A stretch of DNA of 64,000 nucleotides from Candidatus Sulfurimonas baltica (GTDB lineage: Bacteria > Campylobacterota > Campylobacteria > Campylobacterales > Sulfurimonadaceae). Location of the stretch: contig NZ_CP054492.1 of assembly GCF_015265455.1 (NCBI RefSeq), forward strand, positions 1,054,001 through 1,118,000, in the 5' to 3' direction. Positions 19,613 to 29,687 of the stretch are shown here, one piece after another. Positions within the stretch are counted from its first letter, which is position 1. Each line of letters opens with the position of its first letter. The position numbers and the translations under genes are program-made. The notes beneath the pieces were generated by a model. That model saw only the letters and a program-made list of their open reading frames with translations, had not been told where the DNA came from and did not search any database.

Positions 19613-20530
19613 ATGTCAACGTATATTTTTGGTCATACTAATCCAGATAGTGATTCTATTATAGGTGCTATATCTCTTTCATATCTTAAAAATCAGCTCG
19701 GTGAAGAGTGCGTACCTACGCGTCAAGGAGAGATATCTCCTGAGACAGAGTTTATCTTAAATAAGTTTGGTGGAACGTTACCTGAATTAAAAACTTCTGT
19801 TGCAGGAGAAAAAGTTTATATAGTTGATTTTTCTGATAAAGCTCAAGCTCCAAAAGATATTATGGAAGCTACAATCTTAGGGATAGTAGATCATCATAAA
19901 CTAGGTGATTTAACCACAGATACACCCTTAGAGTGCTGGATTCGTCCTATTGGATGTACAAATACAGTTATAAAAGAGATGTACGATTATCATGGAGTTG
20001 ATATTCCAAAAGATATCGCAGGTATGATGTTATGTGCAATTTTAAGTGATACTGTAATTTTCAAATCACCTACATGTACTAAAGCAGATACAAAGGTTTG
20101 TAAAGAGCTTGCTAAGATTGCTGAAATAGAAGATTATAAAGCACTTGGCATGGAGATGTTTATAGTTAAATCTGCAGTAGAAGGTGCAACAGCTCGTGAG
20201 TTGAATACTCGTGATTATAAAGAGTTTGACATGGGAAGTTCTAGACTTGGAGTAGGGCAGCTTGAAGTAGTTGACTTAAGTGTATTTGACGAAATAAAAT
20301 ATGATTTACATAAAGACATGAAAAAATTAAAAGATGAGGGCAATCTGCACTCAGTTCTTATACTTTTAACTGATATTATGAGAGAGGGTTCACAACTTTT
20401 AGTTCTAAGTGATGATGAGAGTAAGATAGAAGCTGCTTTTGAATGTAAACTTGAAAATTCCGAAGTTTGGCTTGATGGAGTTTTAAGCCGTAAAAAGCAG
20501 GTTATACCTTTTCTTCAAAGACAGTTTTAA
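19613..20530 (+). CDS. ppaC: Manganese-dependent inorganic pyrophosphatase
   Basis: Class II (DHH family) inorganic pyrophosphatase, 305 residues, which hydrolyses PPi with Mn2+ or Co2+. Metal-binding motifs are in order: HTNPDSDSI near residues 8-16, VDFSD near 72-76, and the DHH motif VDHHKLGD near 97-104. The C-terminal DHHA2 domain contains SRKKQ near the end, the substrate-binding SRKKQ signature. Monocistronic by layout. Confidence 0.95.
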   Translation: MSTYIFGHTNPDSDSIIGAISLSYLKNQLGEECVPTRQGEISPETEFILNKFGGTLPELKTSVAGEKVYIVDFSDKAQAPKDIMEATILGIVDHHKLGDLTTDTPLECWIRPIGCTNTVIKEMYDYHGVDIPKDIAGMMLCAILSDTVIFKSPTCTKADTKVCKELAKIAEIEDYKALGMEMFIVKSAVEGATARELNTRDYKEFDMGSSRLGVGQLEVVDLSVFDEIKYDLHKDMKKLKDEGNLHSVLILLTDIMREGSQLLVLSDDESKIEAAFECKLENSEVWLDGVLSRKKQVIPFLQRQF

Positions 20531-20534
20531 TTAT

Positions 20535-21014
20535 CTATTTATTGGAGTAATGTGTGGCGCTCACAATATCTCCAATAATTGCTCTGTGGTAGGTGTATGG
20601 TTTTTTTATATTGCTTATCACATATCTCCCTCCACTGGTTGTTATTACCTCTAGTGTTCCAACATCTATAATATTCTTTAGATAATTATTTATTGGTTTT
20701 ATATAAATAGTTCTTATCTCTTTTAGATTAATTGGAAATATCTCCCTTTTTTTATACCCTTTTAGAATAATGAGTCGATCTTGTGTGAGTAAGCAGTGGT
20801 ATGACTTTTTCTCTTTAATCTCTTGGAGATGAACATAAAATGTTCGCATAATAAGGACTACACCAATAACTCCAATCTTATATTCATAGCCAATAAAAAG
20901 AAGTATGGCACCAAGAGCATAGAGTGATGCTATCCCACTGTAAAAAGTTTTTGAAATTTCAGCTTTTACAAGTATAGACTCGTCTTTATGCATTATTTTT
21001 TTTATTCTATTCAC
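20535..21014 (-). CDS. PH-domain-like membrane protein
   Basis: 159 residues. Two adjacent hydrophobic segments near residues 27-58 are followed by a beta-rich domain (HCLLTQDRLIILKGYKKREIFPINLKEIRTIYIK...) that resembles bacterial PH (bPH2) domains of YdbT-like membrane proteins. Role unknown. It converges on ppaC with a 4-nt gap. Confidence 0.55.
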   Translation of the reverse strand: MNRIKKIMHKDESILVKAEISKTFYSGIASLYALGAILLFIGYEYKIGVIGVVLIMRTFYVHLQEIKEKKSYHCLLTQDRLIILKGYKKREIFPINLKEIRTIYIKPINNYLKNIIDVGTLEVITTSGGRYVISNIKKPYTYHRAIIGDIVSATHYSNK

Positions 21015-21068
21015 TGGTACCCTTTAGATTGTTTAGTGTAAAAGATTTTAATCTCCACAGAATATGCG

Positions 21069-21608
21069 CTATTGAAGTATAAACGAATTGAAATAAACTT
21101 CTTCGATCTCACCACTCGACAAATTTTTATTTATATTCTCTTTTAAATCATTTCTCATTCTTTTACTATTGACGGTTGCATCAGTGCTTCCTATCATGGT
21201 GTTTATTATGGCATCTCTGAGAATAACACTTTTTTTAATAATCTCTTCTCTTATGTCACTATCGCTTTTAATCCACTCTTCAATTTTATTTTTTTGTTTA
21301 TATTTCAATGAAATATTTGCAATAAGTTTTCTCTCTCCAGCAACATTAAATACAAAATCACCAAGGTTTGCCAGTGAGTTTTCATCATTGAGAGTAACTT
21401 TTGTGGTGTAATAATTAAAAGTTATTTTATTAGGGTTGTAGACGGTTTCTCTAGGTGATTTGTCATTAGTATCATATTTTTTTATTTTGGTAAAATCTGA
21501 TTGCCTTATCCCTATGATAACTAACAAAAGCATTATAAGGGAAATAACAATAAATATAATTTTTTTTACTAAATTACGTATATCTGTTGTGTTAAAATTA
21601 ATCTTCAT
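21069..21608 (-). CDS. FliL-like flagellar basal-body protein
   Basis: 179 residues. One N-terminal membrane anchor (about residues 15-36), then a periplasmic domain with the FliL pattern: a NLGDFVFNVAGERKLIANISLKY segment, then IREEIIKKSVILRDAIINTMIGST, ending in INKNLSSGEIEEVYFNSFILQ, which matches the FliL C-terminal strand. FliL stabilises the stator around the basal body. The start overlaps the end of the upstream ligase gene by 11 nt. This may be a FliL paralogue rather than FliL itself. Confidence 0.7.
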   Translation of the reverse strand: MKINFNTTDIRNLVKKIIFIVISLIMLLLVIIGIRQSDFTKIKKYDTNDKSPRETVYNPNKITFNYYTTKVTLNDENSLANLGDFVFNVAGERKLIANISLKYKQKNKIEEWIKSDSDIREEIIKKSVILRDAIINTMIGSTDATVNSKRMRNDLKENINKNLSSGEIEEVYFNSFILQ

Positions 21609-23289
21609 AAATATATCTTTTTATTTTTTTAGTCGGCGTTTTTACGAAAGGATCTCTCTGTTCAATAAATTTAATTATCCTGGAAAAAGAGGAGACTTGA
21701 GCATTCACATCAATTCGCATCTCTTCTAAAAACTTTGTAATATCATCGGCTGCTTTTGTGTCAGAAGAATTATAAGTTTTAAATTTTTTATCTATAAAGT
21801 CATAGTCTAAATGTATTTTAGCCACAAGTTGAGAGTTTTTCTCCATTACAAGAGAGTCCAAAACAGCTTCGTTTTGATTTATAACTGCCTCAATTTGTTC
21901 CGGATAAATATTTTCTCCGCTAGAACCTATGATTACATTCTTACTTCTTCCGCTTATAAATAAAAAACCATCTTTATCAATATAGCCCAAATCCCCTGTT
22001 AAAATCCACCCATTCTCCATAATCTCTTTAGTTTTCTCTTTATCTTTGTAATATCCCATCATAACACTTGGAGACAGTGCGACAATTTCACCCTCACCAC
22101 TCTTTGGATCTTTATCTTTTATTTTTAACTCAACACCTGCCATTGCTGTTCCGGTTGATTTTAGTTTGGTTGCTTTGCCCAATGCAGAAGCAGCAAGCAT
22201 AGGGGAAGTCTCGGTTAAGCCATAACCAACGACATAAGGAAATTCTGCCTCTATTAAAAATTTTTCTACAGATGGAGATAGCGGCGCTCCCCCTATAGCA
22301 AAGAGTCTAATTCTTCCGCCAAAAAATTTGATAAGCTTTTTACCCGCAATTTTATTTAGCTTTTTCCTTATAAATGAAGCTTTACATAGATTTTTTACAA
22401 TACATGAACTTGTAAAGTTCGGTAAAATTTTGTTTTTATAAATCTTTTCAATTATTAAAGGAACACTGATCATAATAGTAGGTTTTACTATCTCCAACGA
22501 CTTTATAAGTACACTTGGAGTTGGTGCTTTATCTATATAGTAAACACTGCACCCATGAAGAACAGGGACAATAAGACCTACAGTACACTCAAGGGTGTGT
22601 GCAAGTGGCAAAATTGACAACAGCACATCACTTTTTAATATTTTAGCTTTTGTGTGCATTGACATAGCATTTGTTACTAAGTTTTTATGTGAAAGCATTA
22701 CACCCTTAGAGTGCCCGGTAGTACCTGAAGTATATATAATGGCACATAGGTCATCTTCTTCAGGTTTTGTAAATTCGTTTGAAGATTTATAGATTTGCTG
22801 AGTAAACTCTTTTGTTCTTTGTTTAAGCCTTGAGATATAATCTTTGTTAGTCAATGGTTCAACTATTAGAAGATTATCAAGTTTTATAACAAGCTCTACT
22901 TCTGAATTATCGCACTCTTGTATTGCTGATATATACTTATCTGATACAAAGACTGCCTTGGCCTCAGAATGTCTGATTATATGGTGAACTTCTGACTGAT
23001 GGAAGTCCACAAGTATAGGAACAATTACACCACCGAAATAGGTTACTGCAAAGTATGCAACACTCCAGTTGGGCATATTTTCACCAAGTAACACTACTTT
23101 GTCACCATTTGATATTCCGTTTTTTCTAAGAATATCTATTGTTTTGTCTATTTTTTGCATAAACTCGCCGTAGTTCATGGCTTTTTCTCCAACCATGCCA
23201 AAAGAGGGCTCGTCTTTATAGAGTTTTATTGAGCGCTCTAGCAGAGCGTGAAGTGTAAAGTTTTCTAAATTATTATAGGGGTAAGTCAT
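21598..23289 (-). CDS. AMP-forming long-chain acyl-CoA ligase
   Basis: 563-residue ANL-superfamily adenylating enzyme, most like long-chain fatty acid CoA ligases or acyl-ACP synthetases. Motifs in order: IIYTSGTTGHSKGVMLSH near 187-204 (P-loop), VGYGLTETSPM near 355 and GWILTGDLGYIDKDGFLFISGRSKNVI near 427-453. Activates a carboxylic acid as acyl-AMP, then transfers it to a thiol. No signal peptide; cytoplasmic. Substrate chain length is a guess. Confidence 0.85.
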   Translation of the reverse strand: MTYPYNNLENFTLHALLERSIKLYKDEPSFGMVGEKAMNYGEFMQKIDKTIDILRKNGISNGDKVVLLGENMPNWSVAYFAVTYFGGVIVPILVDFHQSEVHHIIRHSEAKAVFVSDKYISAIQECDNSEVELVIKLDNLLIVEPLTNKDYISRLKQRTKEFTQQIYKSSNEFTKPEEDDLCAIIYTSGTTGHSKGVMLSHKNLVTNAMSMHTKAKILKSDVLLSILPLAHTLECTVGLIVPVLHGCSVYYIDKAPTPSVLIKSLEIVKPTIMISVPLIIEKIYKNKILPNFTSSCIVKNLCKASFIRKKLNKIAGKKLIKFFGGRIRLFAIGGAPLSPSVEKFLIEAEFPYVVGYGLTETSPMLAASALGKATKLKSTGTAMAGVELKIKDKDPKSGEGEIVALSPSVMMGYYKDKEKTKEIMENGWILTGDLGYIDKDGFLFISGRSKNVIIGSSGENIYPEQIEAVINQNEAVLDSLVMEKNSQLVAKIHLDYDFIDKKFKTYNSSDTKAADDITKFLEEMRIDVNAQVSSFSRIIKFIEQRDPFVKTPTKKIKRYIYED

Positions 23290-23375
23290 ACGTAATCTCT
23301 TATTTCAAATTGATTTAGTATTATTATACTCATAAAAGATAAATTATAATTTTTACATATACAAAAGGCTAGATT

Positions 23376-25151
23376 TTGAGTAGAAGAAGTAAGACAAAAG
23401 ATATTAAAAAAGATACTGTAATATTTACAAATAAAGACTTTCTTCCTACCACAAGAGATGAGATGGATGCCAAAGGGTGGAGACAGTGTGATATTATTTT
23501 GGTTAGCGGAGATGCCTACATAGACTCCCCTTTTATCGGTGTTGCGATGGTCGGTCGCATGCTCGAGAGAATGGGCTATAAAGTTGGAATGATAGGTCAG
23601 CCCGATATTAACAGCGATGTGGATATCAAAAGACTTGGTGAACCTCGCCTTTACTGGGGCGTGAGCGGTGGAAGCGTTGATAGTATGGTTAGTAATTATA
23701 CAGCCACTAAAAAGTTTAGAAACTCTGATGACTATACACCGGGTGGAAAAAACGACAAAAGACCAGACCGCGCACTCAGTGTCTACTGTAATTTAATCAG
23801 AAGATACTATAAAAGTACAGCTCCAATTGTGCTTGGAGGTATTGAAGCTAGTTTAAGAAGAGTGACACATTATGACTATTGGTCAAATAAACTTAAAAAG
23901 CCGATTTTATTTGATTCTAAAGCAGATATTTTAATTTACGGAATGGGTGAAATAGCCCTAGAAGAGTTGACGAAAGCTTTGGATGATGGCAAAAACTATA
24001 CAGATGTGAGAGGTATATGTTATATAGCAAAAGAGCCTAAGGATGAGTTTAAGCAGCTGCCATCACATCAGGAGTGCTTGGATGATAAAGAAAAATATAT
24101 AGATTTATTTGATGATTTTTATGACAACAATGACCCTATTTCCGCCAACGGACTTTGCCAACCTGTTGATAGCCGTTTTTTAATTCAAAACCCTCCGTGT
24201 GACTATCTTGATGAATCTGAAATGGATGCAAACTCTAATCTCCCTTTTACAAGAGAACTTCACCCATATTACGCAAAGATGGGCAAGGTGAAGTGTTTAG
24301 AGACTATAAAATTTTCTATTATGACACATCATGGATGTTGGGGAGAGTGTAACTTTTGTGCGATCGGTGTTCATCAAGGTAGAACTATTAGAACTAGAAG
24401 TGAAGAAAATATACTAGAAGAAGCAAAAGATTTTAACAAGTACAAAGATTATAAAGGGATTATCTCTGATGTAGGCGGACCGACCGCTAACATGTACGGA
24501 TATGAGTGTGGCAAAAAGCTGAAAAAGGGTACATGTGATGATATACGCTGTGTTGATGCAGATAGACTTTGCAAGGTGATGCATGTAGACCACAGTAGAA
24601 ATATTGAGCTTCTTAGAAAAGTCAGGGAAGTCGATGGTGTCAGAAAGGCTTTTGTAGCTTCGGGTGTTAGATATGACTTGATTACAGCAGATAAAAAGCA
24701 TGGCTACTCCTATCTGAAGGAGATGGTTAAATATCATATATCCGGACAGATGAAAGTTGCTCCAGAGCACACACAGCAACATGTACTTGAGCTTATGGGA
24801 AAGCCAGGGAAACAAACACTTATAGATTTTAAAAAGATGTATGACGAGCTTAATAAGCAAGAGGGTAAGAACCAGTTCTTGACTTACTACCTTATTGCTG
24901 CTCACCCCGGATGTGAAGAGAAAGATATGCATGAATTGAAAAGATTTACAACAGATGAGTTAAAGATGAATCCAGAGCAGGCACAGGTTTTTACCCCAAC
25001 TCCAGGTACATATTCAGCAGTTATGTACTATACTGAAATGGACCCGAAAACAAGAAAGAAAATATTTGTTGAAAAAGACACAAAAAGAAAAGAGAAACAA
25101 AAATCGATTGTTGTTGAGAAAGATGGCTTTTCCACTGGATTTGCTACATAG
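23376..25151 (+). CDS. YgiQ family radical SAM protein
   Basis: 591 residues, the usual length of the YgiQ family. Radical SAM cysteines lie in HHGCWGECNFCAIG (CxxxCxxC, about residues 325-332), preceded by a B12-binding-like N-terminal domain and followed by the family-specific DVGGPTANMYG and APEHTQQHVLELMGKP segments. Biochemical role of the family is not established. Start is TTG at 23376 with a weak AAAGG ribosome site. A long antisense frame inside it is taken as a shadow. Confidence 0.88.
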   Translation: MSRRSKTKDIKKDTVIFTNKDFLPTTRDEMDAKGWRQCDIILVSGDAYIDSPFIGVAMVGRMLERMGYKVGMIGQPDINSDVDIKRLGEPRLYWGVSGGSVDSMVSNYTATKKFRNSDDYTPGGKNDKRPDRALSVYCNLIRRYYKSTAPIVLGGIEASLRRVTHYDYWSNKLKKPILFDSKADILIYGMGEIALEELTKALDDGKNYTDVRGICYIAKEPKDEFKQLPSHQECLDDKEKYIDLFDDFYDNNDPISANGLCQPVDSRFLIQNPPCDYLDESEMDANSNLPFTRELHPYYAKMGKVKCLETIKFSIMTHHGCWGECNFCAIGVHQGRTIRTRSEENILEEAKDFNKYKDYKGIISDVGGPTANMYGYECGKKLKKGTCDDIRCVDADRLCKVMHVDHSRNIELLRKVREVDGVRKAFVASGVRYDLITADKKHGYSYLKEMVKYHISGQMKVAPEHTQQHVLELMGKPGKQTLIDFKKMYDELNKQEGKNQFLTYYLIAAHPGCEEKDMHELKRFTTDELKMNPEQAQVFTPTPGTYSAVMYYTEMDPKTRKKIFVEKDTKRKEKQKSIVVEKDGFSTGFAT

Positions 25152-25230
25152 GCTTTAAATTTTTTTAATCAGTCTTTAATGAAATATTCAATAGTATTAC
25201 GTAGCATTATATATATAATTAGGTTTTAAT

Positions 25231-27183
25231 TTGAAAAAAAGAACAAGCTATACAAAAGTTATCGGCAGTGTTATACTTGCGTCATTGACTGTTACTCTTA
25301 TATCAGTATTTTTTTATAGCACATATATGAAAAAACAAGCTATCTTAAGCCTTTCCAAAGATGACGCAAAAAAAACAAGCATGTTAATTTTTGAAAGTCT
25401 TTACTCTGGTATGGCAAAAGGGTGGACGAAAGAAGATATTGACAATACAATATCTAGGCTAAATGAGATTGATGAAAATATGAATATAAATGTATTCAGA
25501 AGCAAAAAAGTTTCAGATATTTTTGGAAAGAATGAAAAAGAAAATACAAATTTAAAAAGTCTTCAAAAAGCTTTTAATGGCGAAGAGGTTTTAGAAATTA
25601 CAAGTGACGACATTATTCAATTTCACTACCCGGTTGTCGCAACTCAAGAGTGTTTGAAATGTCACACAAATGCACAAAGCAATGATGTCTTAGGTGTTAT
25701 TGAAATCTCATATCCGATTGTTGATGTAAAAGTATCTTTGTCAAAAATGACAAATTTCTTTGTTATATTTGTAGTATTTTTAACATTTTTTATATTTATT
25801 CTGCTCTACTTTAAATTCAATCAATATCTAATCAAGCCTATTAAAAATTTCATATTGACTGTAGACTCTATATCTAACGATAGTGATATCAGCAAACGAT
25901 TAACACTCGAAAACAATATAACAGAGATAAATTCTATGCAAAATGTTTTTAACAATATGCTAGATAGTTTGGAAAATCAATTTTATAACGACCCACTTAC
26001 AGGTTTGCCAAACAGAAGAAGATTATTGGATGTCTTAGAGCGCAGAGAAGAGGCACTCCTTATGATTGTGAACATCGACGGATTCCAAGAGATTAACAAT
26101 CTATATGGTTATGACATCGGTGATACAGTTTTAAAAAAGCTTGCTACTTCAATAAAAAGTATAATAGATGTTAATAGCCAATTTTATAAGCTACATGCAG
26201 ATGAATATGTAATCTATAGTGTTAAAAAATTTGACTTAGAAGAGCTTGAAGGTATCGCACTGCATATTGTGGACAGCATAACAAAAGAGTATTTTTCTAT
26301 AGAGAAGGATAACGGTGTTTATATAAATGTGACAATTGGTATAGCACATGGGGATTCATATCTGCTTACGCAGGCTGATATTGCCTTGCGAGTTGCAAAA
26401 AAAGAGAAGAAAAAGTACTTAATGTATGAAGCAAATATGAAGAAGACACAAGAGTATGAAAGTAATTTAAAATGGACAAAAAAACTTAAACTTGCTGTTG
26501 AGAATGATATGTTGGTACCGTTCTTTCAACCAATCGTTGACTGTAAAACGGGACAGATTGTTAAATACGAAACACTTATGAGGCTAGAGGATGATAACGG
26601 TGACTACATTCCACCTATATATTTTCTTGCATTGTCGAAGAAAAATAGAATTTATCATGAGTTGACAAAAATCATGGTTAGAAAAACCTTTGCTAAATTT
26701 GAAGCAAAACCATACCCTTTTTCTATAAATATTTCAGTAGAAGATATCTCACATATTGAGGTTGTAAAGTTAATTATTGAAAAGCTAGAAGAAACGGGAA
26801 TTGGAAAATATGTATCTTTTGAATTACTAGAATCAGAGGGTATAGAGAACTTTGACGAAGTAATAAAATTTATTGAGATAGTTAAACATTACGGGTGCCA
26901 TATATCTATAGATGATTTTGGTACTGGATACTCTAATTTTGAATATCTAATGAAATTAAAAGTCGATTACATAAAAATTGACGGTTCTATGATAAAGACT
27001 ATAGACAGAGATATTAACTCGCAAATGGTTGTGGAGACCATTGTAGAGTTTGCAAGAAAAATGGGCATAAAAACTATAGCGGAGTTCGTTCACTCTAAAA
27101 GTGTGTATGATAAGCTTGTTGCACTTGACGTAGATTTTGCCCAAGGGTACTATTTGGGTGCTCCGACAAAAGATATAATTTAA
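25231..27183 (+). CDS. Haem-motif sensor GGDEF/EAL protein
   Basis: 650 residues, cyclic-di-GMP signalling protein. TM1 near 10-30; a periplasmic sensor with a single c-type haem motif CLKCH at 141-145 in a context like the DUF3365/Tll0287 haem sensors; TM2 near 176-198; HAMP; a GGDEF domain whose active site is replaced by HADEY, so cyclase activity is unlikely; and an EAL domain with ETLMR for EALLR, retaining the metal-binding IDDFGTGYSN and IKIDGSMIK. The best reading is a redox- or gas-sensing c-di-GMP phosphodiesterase. Start is TTG. Confidence 0.85.
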   Translation: MKKRTSYTKVIGSVILASLTVTLISVFFYSTYMKKQAILSLSKDDAKKTSMLIFESLYSGMAKGWTKEDIDNTISRLNEIDENMNINVFRSKKVSDIFGKNEKENTNLKSLQKAFNGEEVLEITSDDIIQFHYPVVATQECLKCHTNAQSNDVLGVIEISYPIVDVKVSLSKMTNFFVIFVVFLTFFIFILLYFKFNQYLIKPIKNFILTVDSISNDSDISKRLTLENNITEINSMQNVFNNMLDSLENQFYNDPLTGLPNRRRLLDVLERREEALLMIVNIDGFQEINNLYGYDIGDTVLKKLATSIKSIIDVNSQFYKLHADEYVIYSVKKFDLEELEGIALHIVDSITKEYFSIEKDNGVYINVTIGIAHGDSYLLTQADIALRVAKKEKKKYLMYEANMKKTQEYESNLKWTKKLKLAVENDMLVPFFQPIVDCKTGQIVKYETLMRLEDDNGDYIPPIYFLALSKKNRIYHELTKIMVRKTFAKFEAKPYPFSINISVEDISHIEVVKLIIEKLEETGIGKYVSFELLESEGIENFDEVIKFIEIVKHYGCHISIDDFGTGYSNFEYLMKLKVDYIKIDGSMIKTIDRDINSQMVVETIVEFARKMGIKTIAEFVHSKSVYDKLVALDVDFAQGYYLGAPTKDII

Positions 27184-27219
27184 GAAAAAAATACATATTT
27201 TTAGAGGCAGCCGCTTCAT

Positions 27220-27236
27220 AATGCAAAAAATGTTCC
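27220..27236 (-). promoter_or_regulatory. Orphan sigma-54 promoter, antisense
   Basis: Read on the reverse strand, GGAACATTTTTTGCATT has the -24 GG and -12 GC exactly 12 nt apart and matches the Campylobacter-type sigma-54 consensus best of all sites seen here. It points leftwards into the 3' end of the GGDEF/EAL gene rather than to an annotated gene. Product unknown. Confidence 0.5.
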
Positions 27237-27304
27237 AACTCTTACATCCTTTTCAGTTTTAATACTCTACAATATGCTAAAAATATTATTTAAGAGTATT
27301 AAAC

Positions 27305-27553
27305 ATGAGAATAGACAAATTTTTAAATTCAGTAAATATTACAAAAAGAAGATCTGTTGCGCAAGACATGATCAGCAACGGTGTTGTTTTAATAAACAAT
27401 ATAGTTGTTAAGGCTAGTAAAAATATTGATGTTGGGAATATTTTAACTATTAACTATCTTAATGAAACAAAAAAATATGAAGTTATAAAAATTCCTACTA
27501 CTAAATCTACTCCAAAATCTTTGCAGGCAGAGTACATCAAGGAGTTGTCATGA
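27305..27553 (+). CDS. S4-domain RNA-binding protein
   Basis: 82-residue stand-alone S4 domain (RIDKFLNSVNITKRRSVAQDM and GVVLINNIVVKASKNIDVGN), similar to the HslR/YlmH-type small S4 proteins that bind rRNA or stalled ribosomes. The stop codon overlaps the trpD start (ATGA), so it is translationally coupled with trpD-tsaE-lptB-rpoN. Confidence 0.85.
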   Translation: MRIDKFLNSVNITKRRSVAQDMISNGVVLINNIVVKASKNIDVGNILTINYLNETKKYEVIKIPTTKSTPKSLQAEYIKELS

Positions 27554-28536
27554 CTTATGATGAAACAAAAAAAGAATTTACTTCACTTTTTAATCATGAG
27601 ATGAGTGATTCAGATATGAGAGAGTTCTTGTTAAGTATGAAGTTGGACAAATATACTTCTGTTGAGTCAATCGCTGCAGCAGCAGAAGTTATGCGCTCTT
27701 TCTCTTTGCCTCTGCCTATTAGCAATGAACTAAGTATAAAAGCTCTTGATGTAGTTGGAACAGGCGGAGACAAAATTGGAAGTTTTAATATCTCTTCAAC
27801 TGTTGCACTCTTGGTTGCATCTTGCGGAAGCATTGTTGCAAAGCACGGAAGCCGCTCTATTACTTCAAAATCAGGCAGTGCAGATATGTTTGAAGAGCTG
27901 GGAGTCAGGCTTAATCTAAGTATTCAAAACAGTGCCAGACTTCTGGAAGAGTCAGGTTTTACTTTTATGTTTGCGCAAAACCACCATCCTGCCATGAGTT
28001 TTATAAATCCAATTAGAAAAACCATACCAGACAAGACAATATTTAATATTTTAGGACCCCTTACAAACCCGGCAGGAGTGAAAAAATCTCTTTTGGGTGT
28101 GTTTGATAAGAGTTTCGTTTCAAAGATGGCAGAAGCGCTTAAAATAAACGGTGCTACATCTACTATGGTAGTAAGCTCACGCGAGGGGATGGATGAAATC
28201 AGTATAAGCGATATAACCTATGCTTCTATACTTCGTGACGGTTTGGTTCATGAGTTTGAGATAGACCCTCAGGAGTTTGGGATAAAAAGAGTTCCACTTA
28301 AAGCAATTATGGGTGGAGATGCAAAAGAGAATGCCTCTATTTTACATAATATTTTTGATAATAAGGCTACGGATGCTCAAAGAGATATAGTACTTATTAA
28401 TGCTGCATCTGCCTTAATGGTTGATGGGTTGGCAAGAGATATTCAAGATGGTTTAGAAATTGCACTAAATGCTATAAAAAGCGGAAAAGCCAAAGAAAAG
28501 CTGAAAAATATTATTGAAATATCAAATAAACTATGA
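27550..28536 (+). CDS. trpD: Anthranilate phosphoribosyltransferase
   Basis: TrpD, 328 residues, attaches phosphoribose from PRPP to anthranilate in tryptophan synthesis. PRPP-binding GTGGDK near residues 75-80 and KHGSRSITSKSGSADMFEELGV near 103-124 are both conserved, as is NPIRKTIPDKTIFNILGPLTNPA near 155-178. It is isolated from other trp genes in this window and sits inside a housekeeping operon with a 4-nt overlap to tsaE. Confidence 0.95.
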   Translation: MTYDETKKEFTSLFNHEMSDSDMREFLLSMKLDKYTSVESIAAAAEVMRSFSLPLPISNELSIKALDVVGTGGDKIGSFNISSTVALLVASCGSIVAKHGSRSITSKSGSADMFEELGVRLNLSIQNSARLLEESGFTFMFAQNHHPAMSFINPIRKTIPDKTIFNILGPLTNPAGVKKSLLGVFDKSFVSKMAEALKINGATSTMVVSSREGMDEISISDITYASILRDGLVHEFEIDPQEFGIKRVPLKAIMGGDAKENASILHNIFDNKATDAQRDIVLINAASALMVDGLARDIQDGLEIALNAIKSGKAKEKLKNIIEISNKL

Positions 28537-28952
28537 TGATTTATAAGCTTAAATTAGAAGAACTTCATACTTTAGTAGAAGATATTGGGGGGAAATTCAG
28601 CTCCGGTGTTGTTATTTTAAGAGGTGACCTCGCGGCTGGAAAAACAACTTTCGTAAAAGAGTTTGTTAAATTTTTAGGAGTCTCAGATAATGTAACTTCT
28701 CCAACATTCTCTTTGCAGCAGTGCTACGGGGAGAGGGTTTTTCACTACGACATGTACAACCACGGCTTGGACCACTTTGTGTCACTCGGAATGTTGGAGG
28801 AGCTCGATAAAGATGCTCTTCATTTTGTAGAGTGGGGTGATGATGAACTGATTAGGATTTTAAGCTCTGCAGGGATCAGCACACTAATAATAGATATAGA
28901 AAAAACATCAAACGAAACTAGACAATATAAGGTAGACTATGCACACGCTTAG
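28533..28952 (+). CDS. tsaE: tRNA threonylcarbamoyladenosine biosynthesis ATPase TsaE
   Basis: TsaE, 139 residues, P-loop ATPase needed with TsaB and TsaD for t6A modification of ANN-decoding tRNAs. Walker A is [14 protein letters not shown] near residues 31-44, followed by the family motif [13 protein letters not shown] and HYDMYN. Two adjacent ATG codons (28533 and 28536) are possible starts. It overlaps trpD by 4 nt and lptB by 14 nt. Confidence 0.93.
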   Translation: MMIYKLKLEELHTLVEDIGGKFSSGVVILRGDLAAGKTTFVKEFVKFLGVSDNVTSPTFSLQQCYGERVFHYDMYNHGLDHFVSLGMLEELDKDALHFVEWGDDELIRILSSAGISTLIIDIEKTSNETRQYKVDYAHA

Positions 28953-29661
28953 GGCAGTTAATTTAAAGAAAAAAATAAAAGATTTAGAGATAGTAAAAGG
29001 GATGAGTCTTGAGGTCTCCAGCGGCGAAGTTGTTGGACTGCTTGGACCAAACGGAGCCGGTAAAACAACTACGTTTTATATGATTTGCGGACTTGTCGAG
29101 GCAAGTGACGGAGAGGTCTATTATGATGAAGAAAATTTGTCTGGAATGCCACTGCATTTAAGAGCCTTGAAGGGGATCGGATATCTCCCACAAGAGGCTT
29201 CTATCTTTAAAGATTTAACCGTTGAAGAGAACTTGATGATTGCCGCTCAAGTTGGTATAAAAAATAAAAAAGACCAAGAGGTTAGAATATTGGAACTTTT
29301 GGATATGTTTAATATTGAACCGATCCGTTTTCGCAAAGGTATTAGTTTAAGCGGTGGCGAGCGCCGTCGTGTTGAGATAGCAAGAGCACTTGTAAATGCG
29401 CCTAAATTTTTACTTCTTGATGAGCCTTTTGCCGGAGTTGATCCTATTGCTGTTTTGGATATACAAACTGTTATAAAACAGCTTGTATCTTACGGGATAG
29501 GAGTTCTTATTACAGACCATAATGTTCGTGAAACATTGGACGTATGTGACAGAGCATATGTAATCAAGTCCGGTGAGTTACTCGCCAGCGGAACAAGCGA
29601 AGAGATAGGGAAAAACAGCGATGTACGTAAGCACTATCTTGGTGAGGACTTTAAGCTTTAG
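28939..29661 (+). CDS. lptB: LPS export ABC transporter ATPase LptB
   Basis: LptB, 240 residues, the cytoplasmic ATPase that powers lipopolysaccharide extraction by LptFG. Walker [18 protein letters not shown] near residue 35, signature [15 protein letters not shown] near 137, Walker [16 protein letters not shown] near 157, and an H-loop histidine in ITDHNVRE. The very high match to LptB and the following rpoN gene, a common bacterial order, make the call safe. Confidence 0.95.
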   Translation: MHTLRAVNLKKKIKDLEIVKGMSLEVSSGEVVGLLGPNGAGKTTTFYMICGLVEASDGEVYYDEENLSGMPLHLRALKGIGYLPQEASIFKDLTVEENLMIAAQVGIKNKKDQEVRILELLDMFNIEPIRFRKGISLSGGERRRVEIARALVNAPKFLLLDEPFAGVDPIAVLDIQTVIKQLVSYGIGVLITDHNVRETLDVCDRAYVIKSGELLASGTSEEIGKNSDVRKHYLGEDFKL

Positions 29662-29687
29662 AGCTTAGATTTCATGGATTGTAGTTT

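Noticed and set aside
24414-24932. 172-codon reverse-strand frame inside ygiQ
   Set aside because: Fully antisense to a well-conserved gene, low-complexity translation, no ribosome site.
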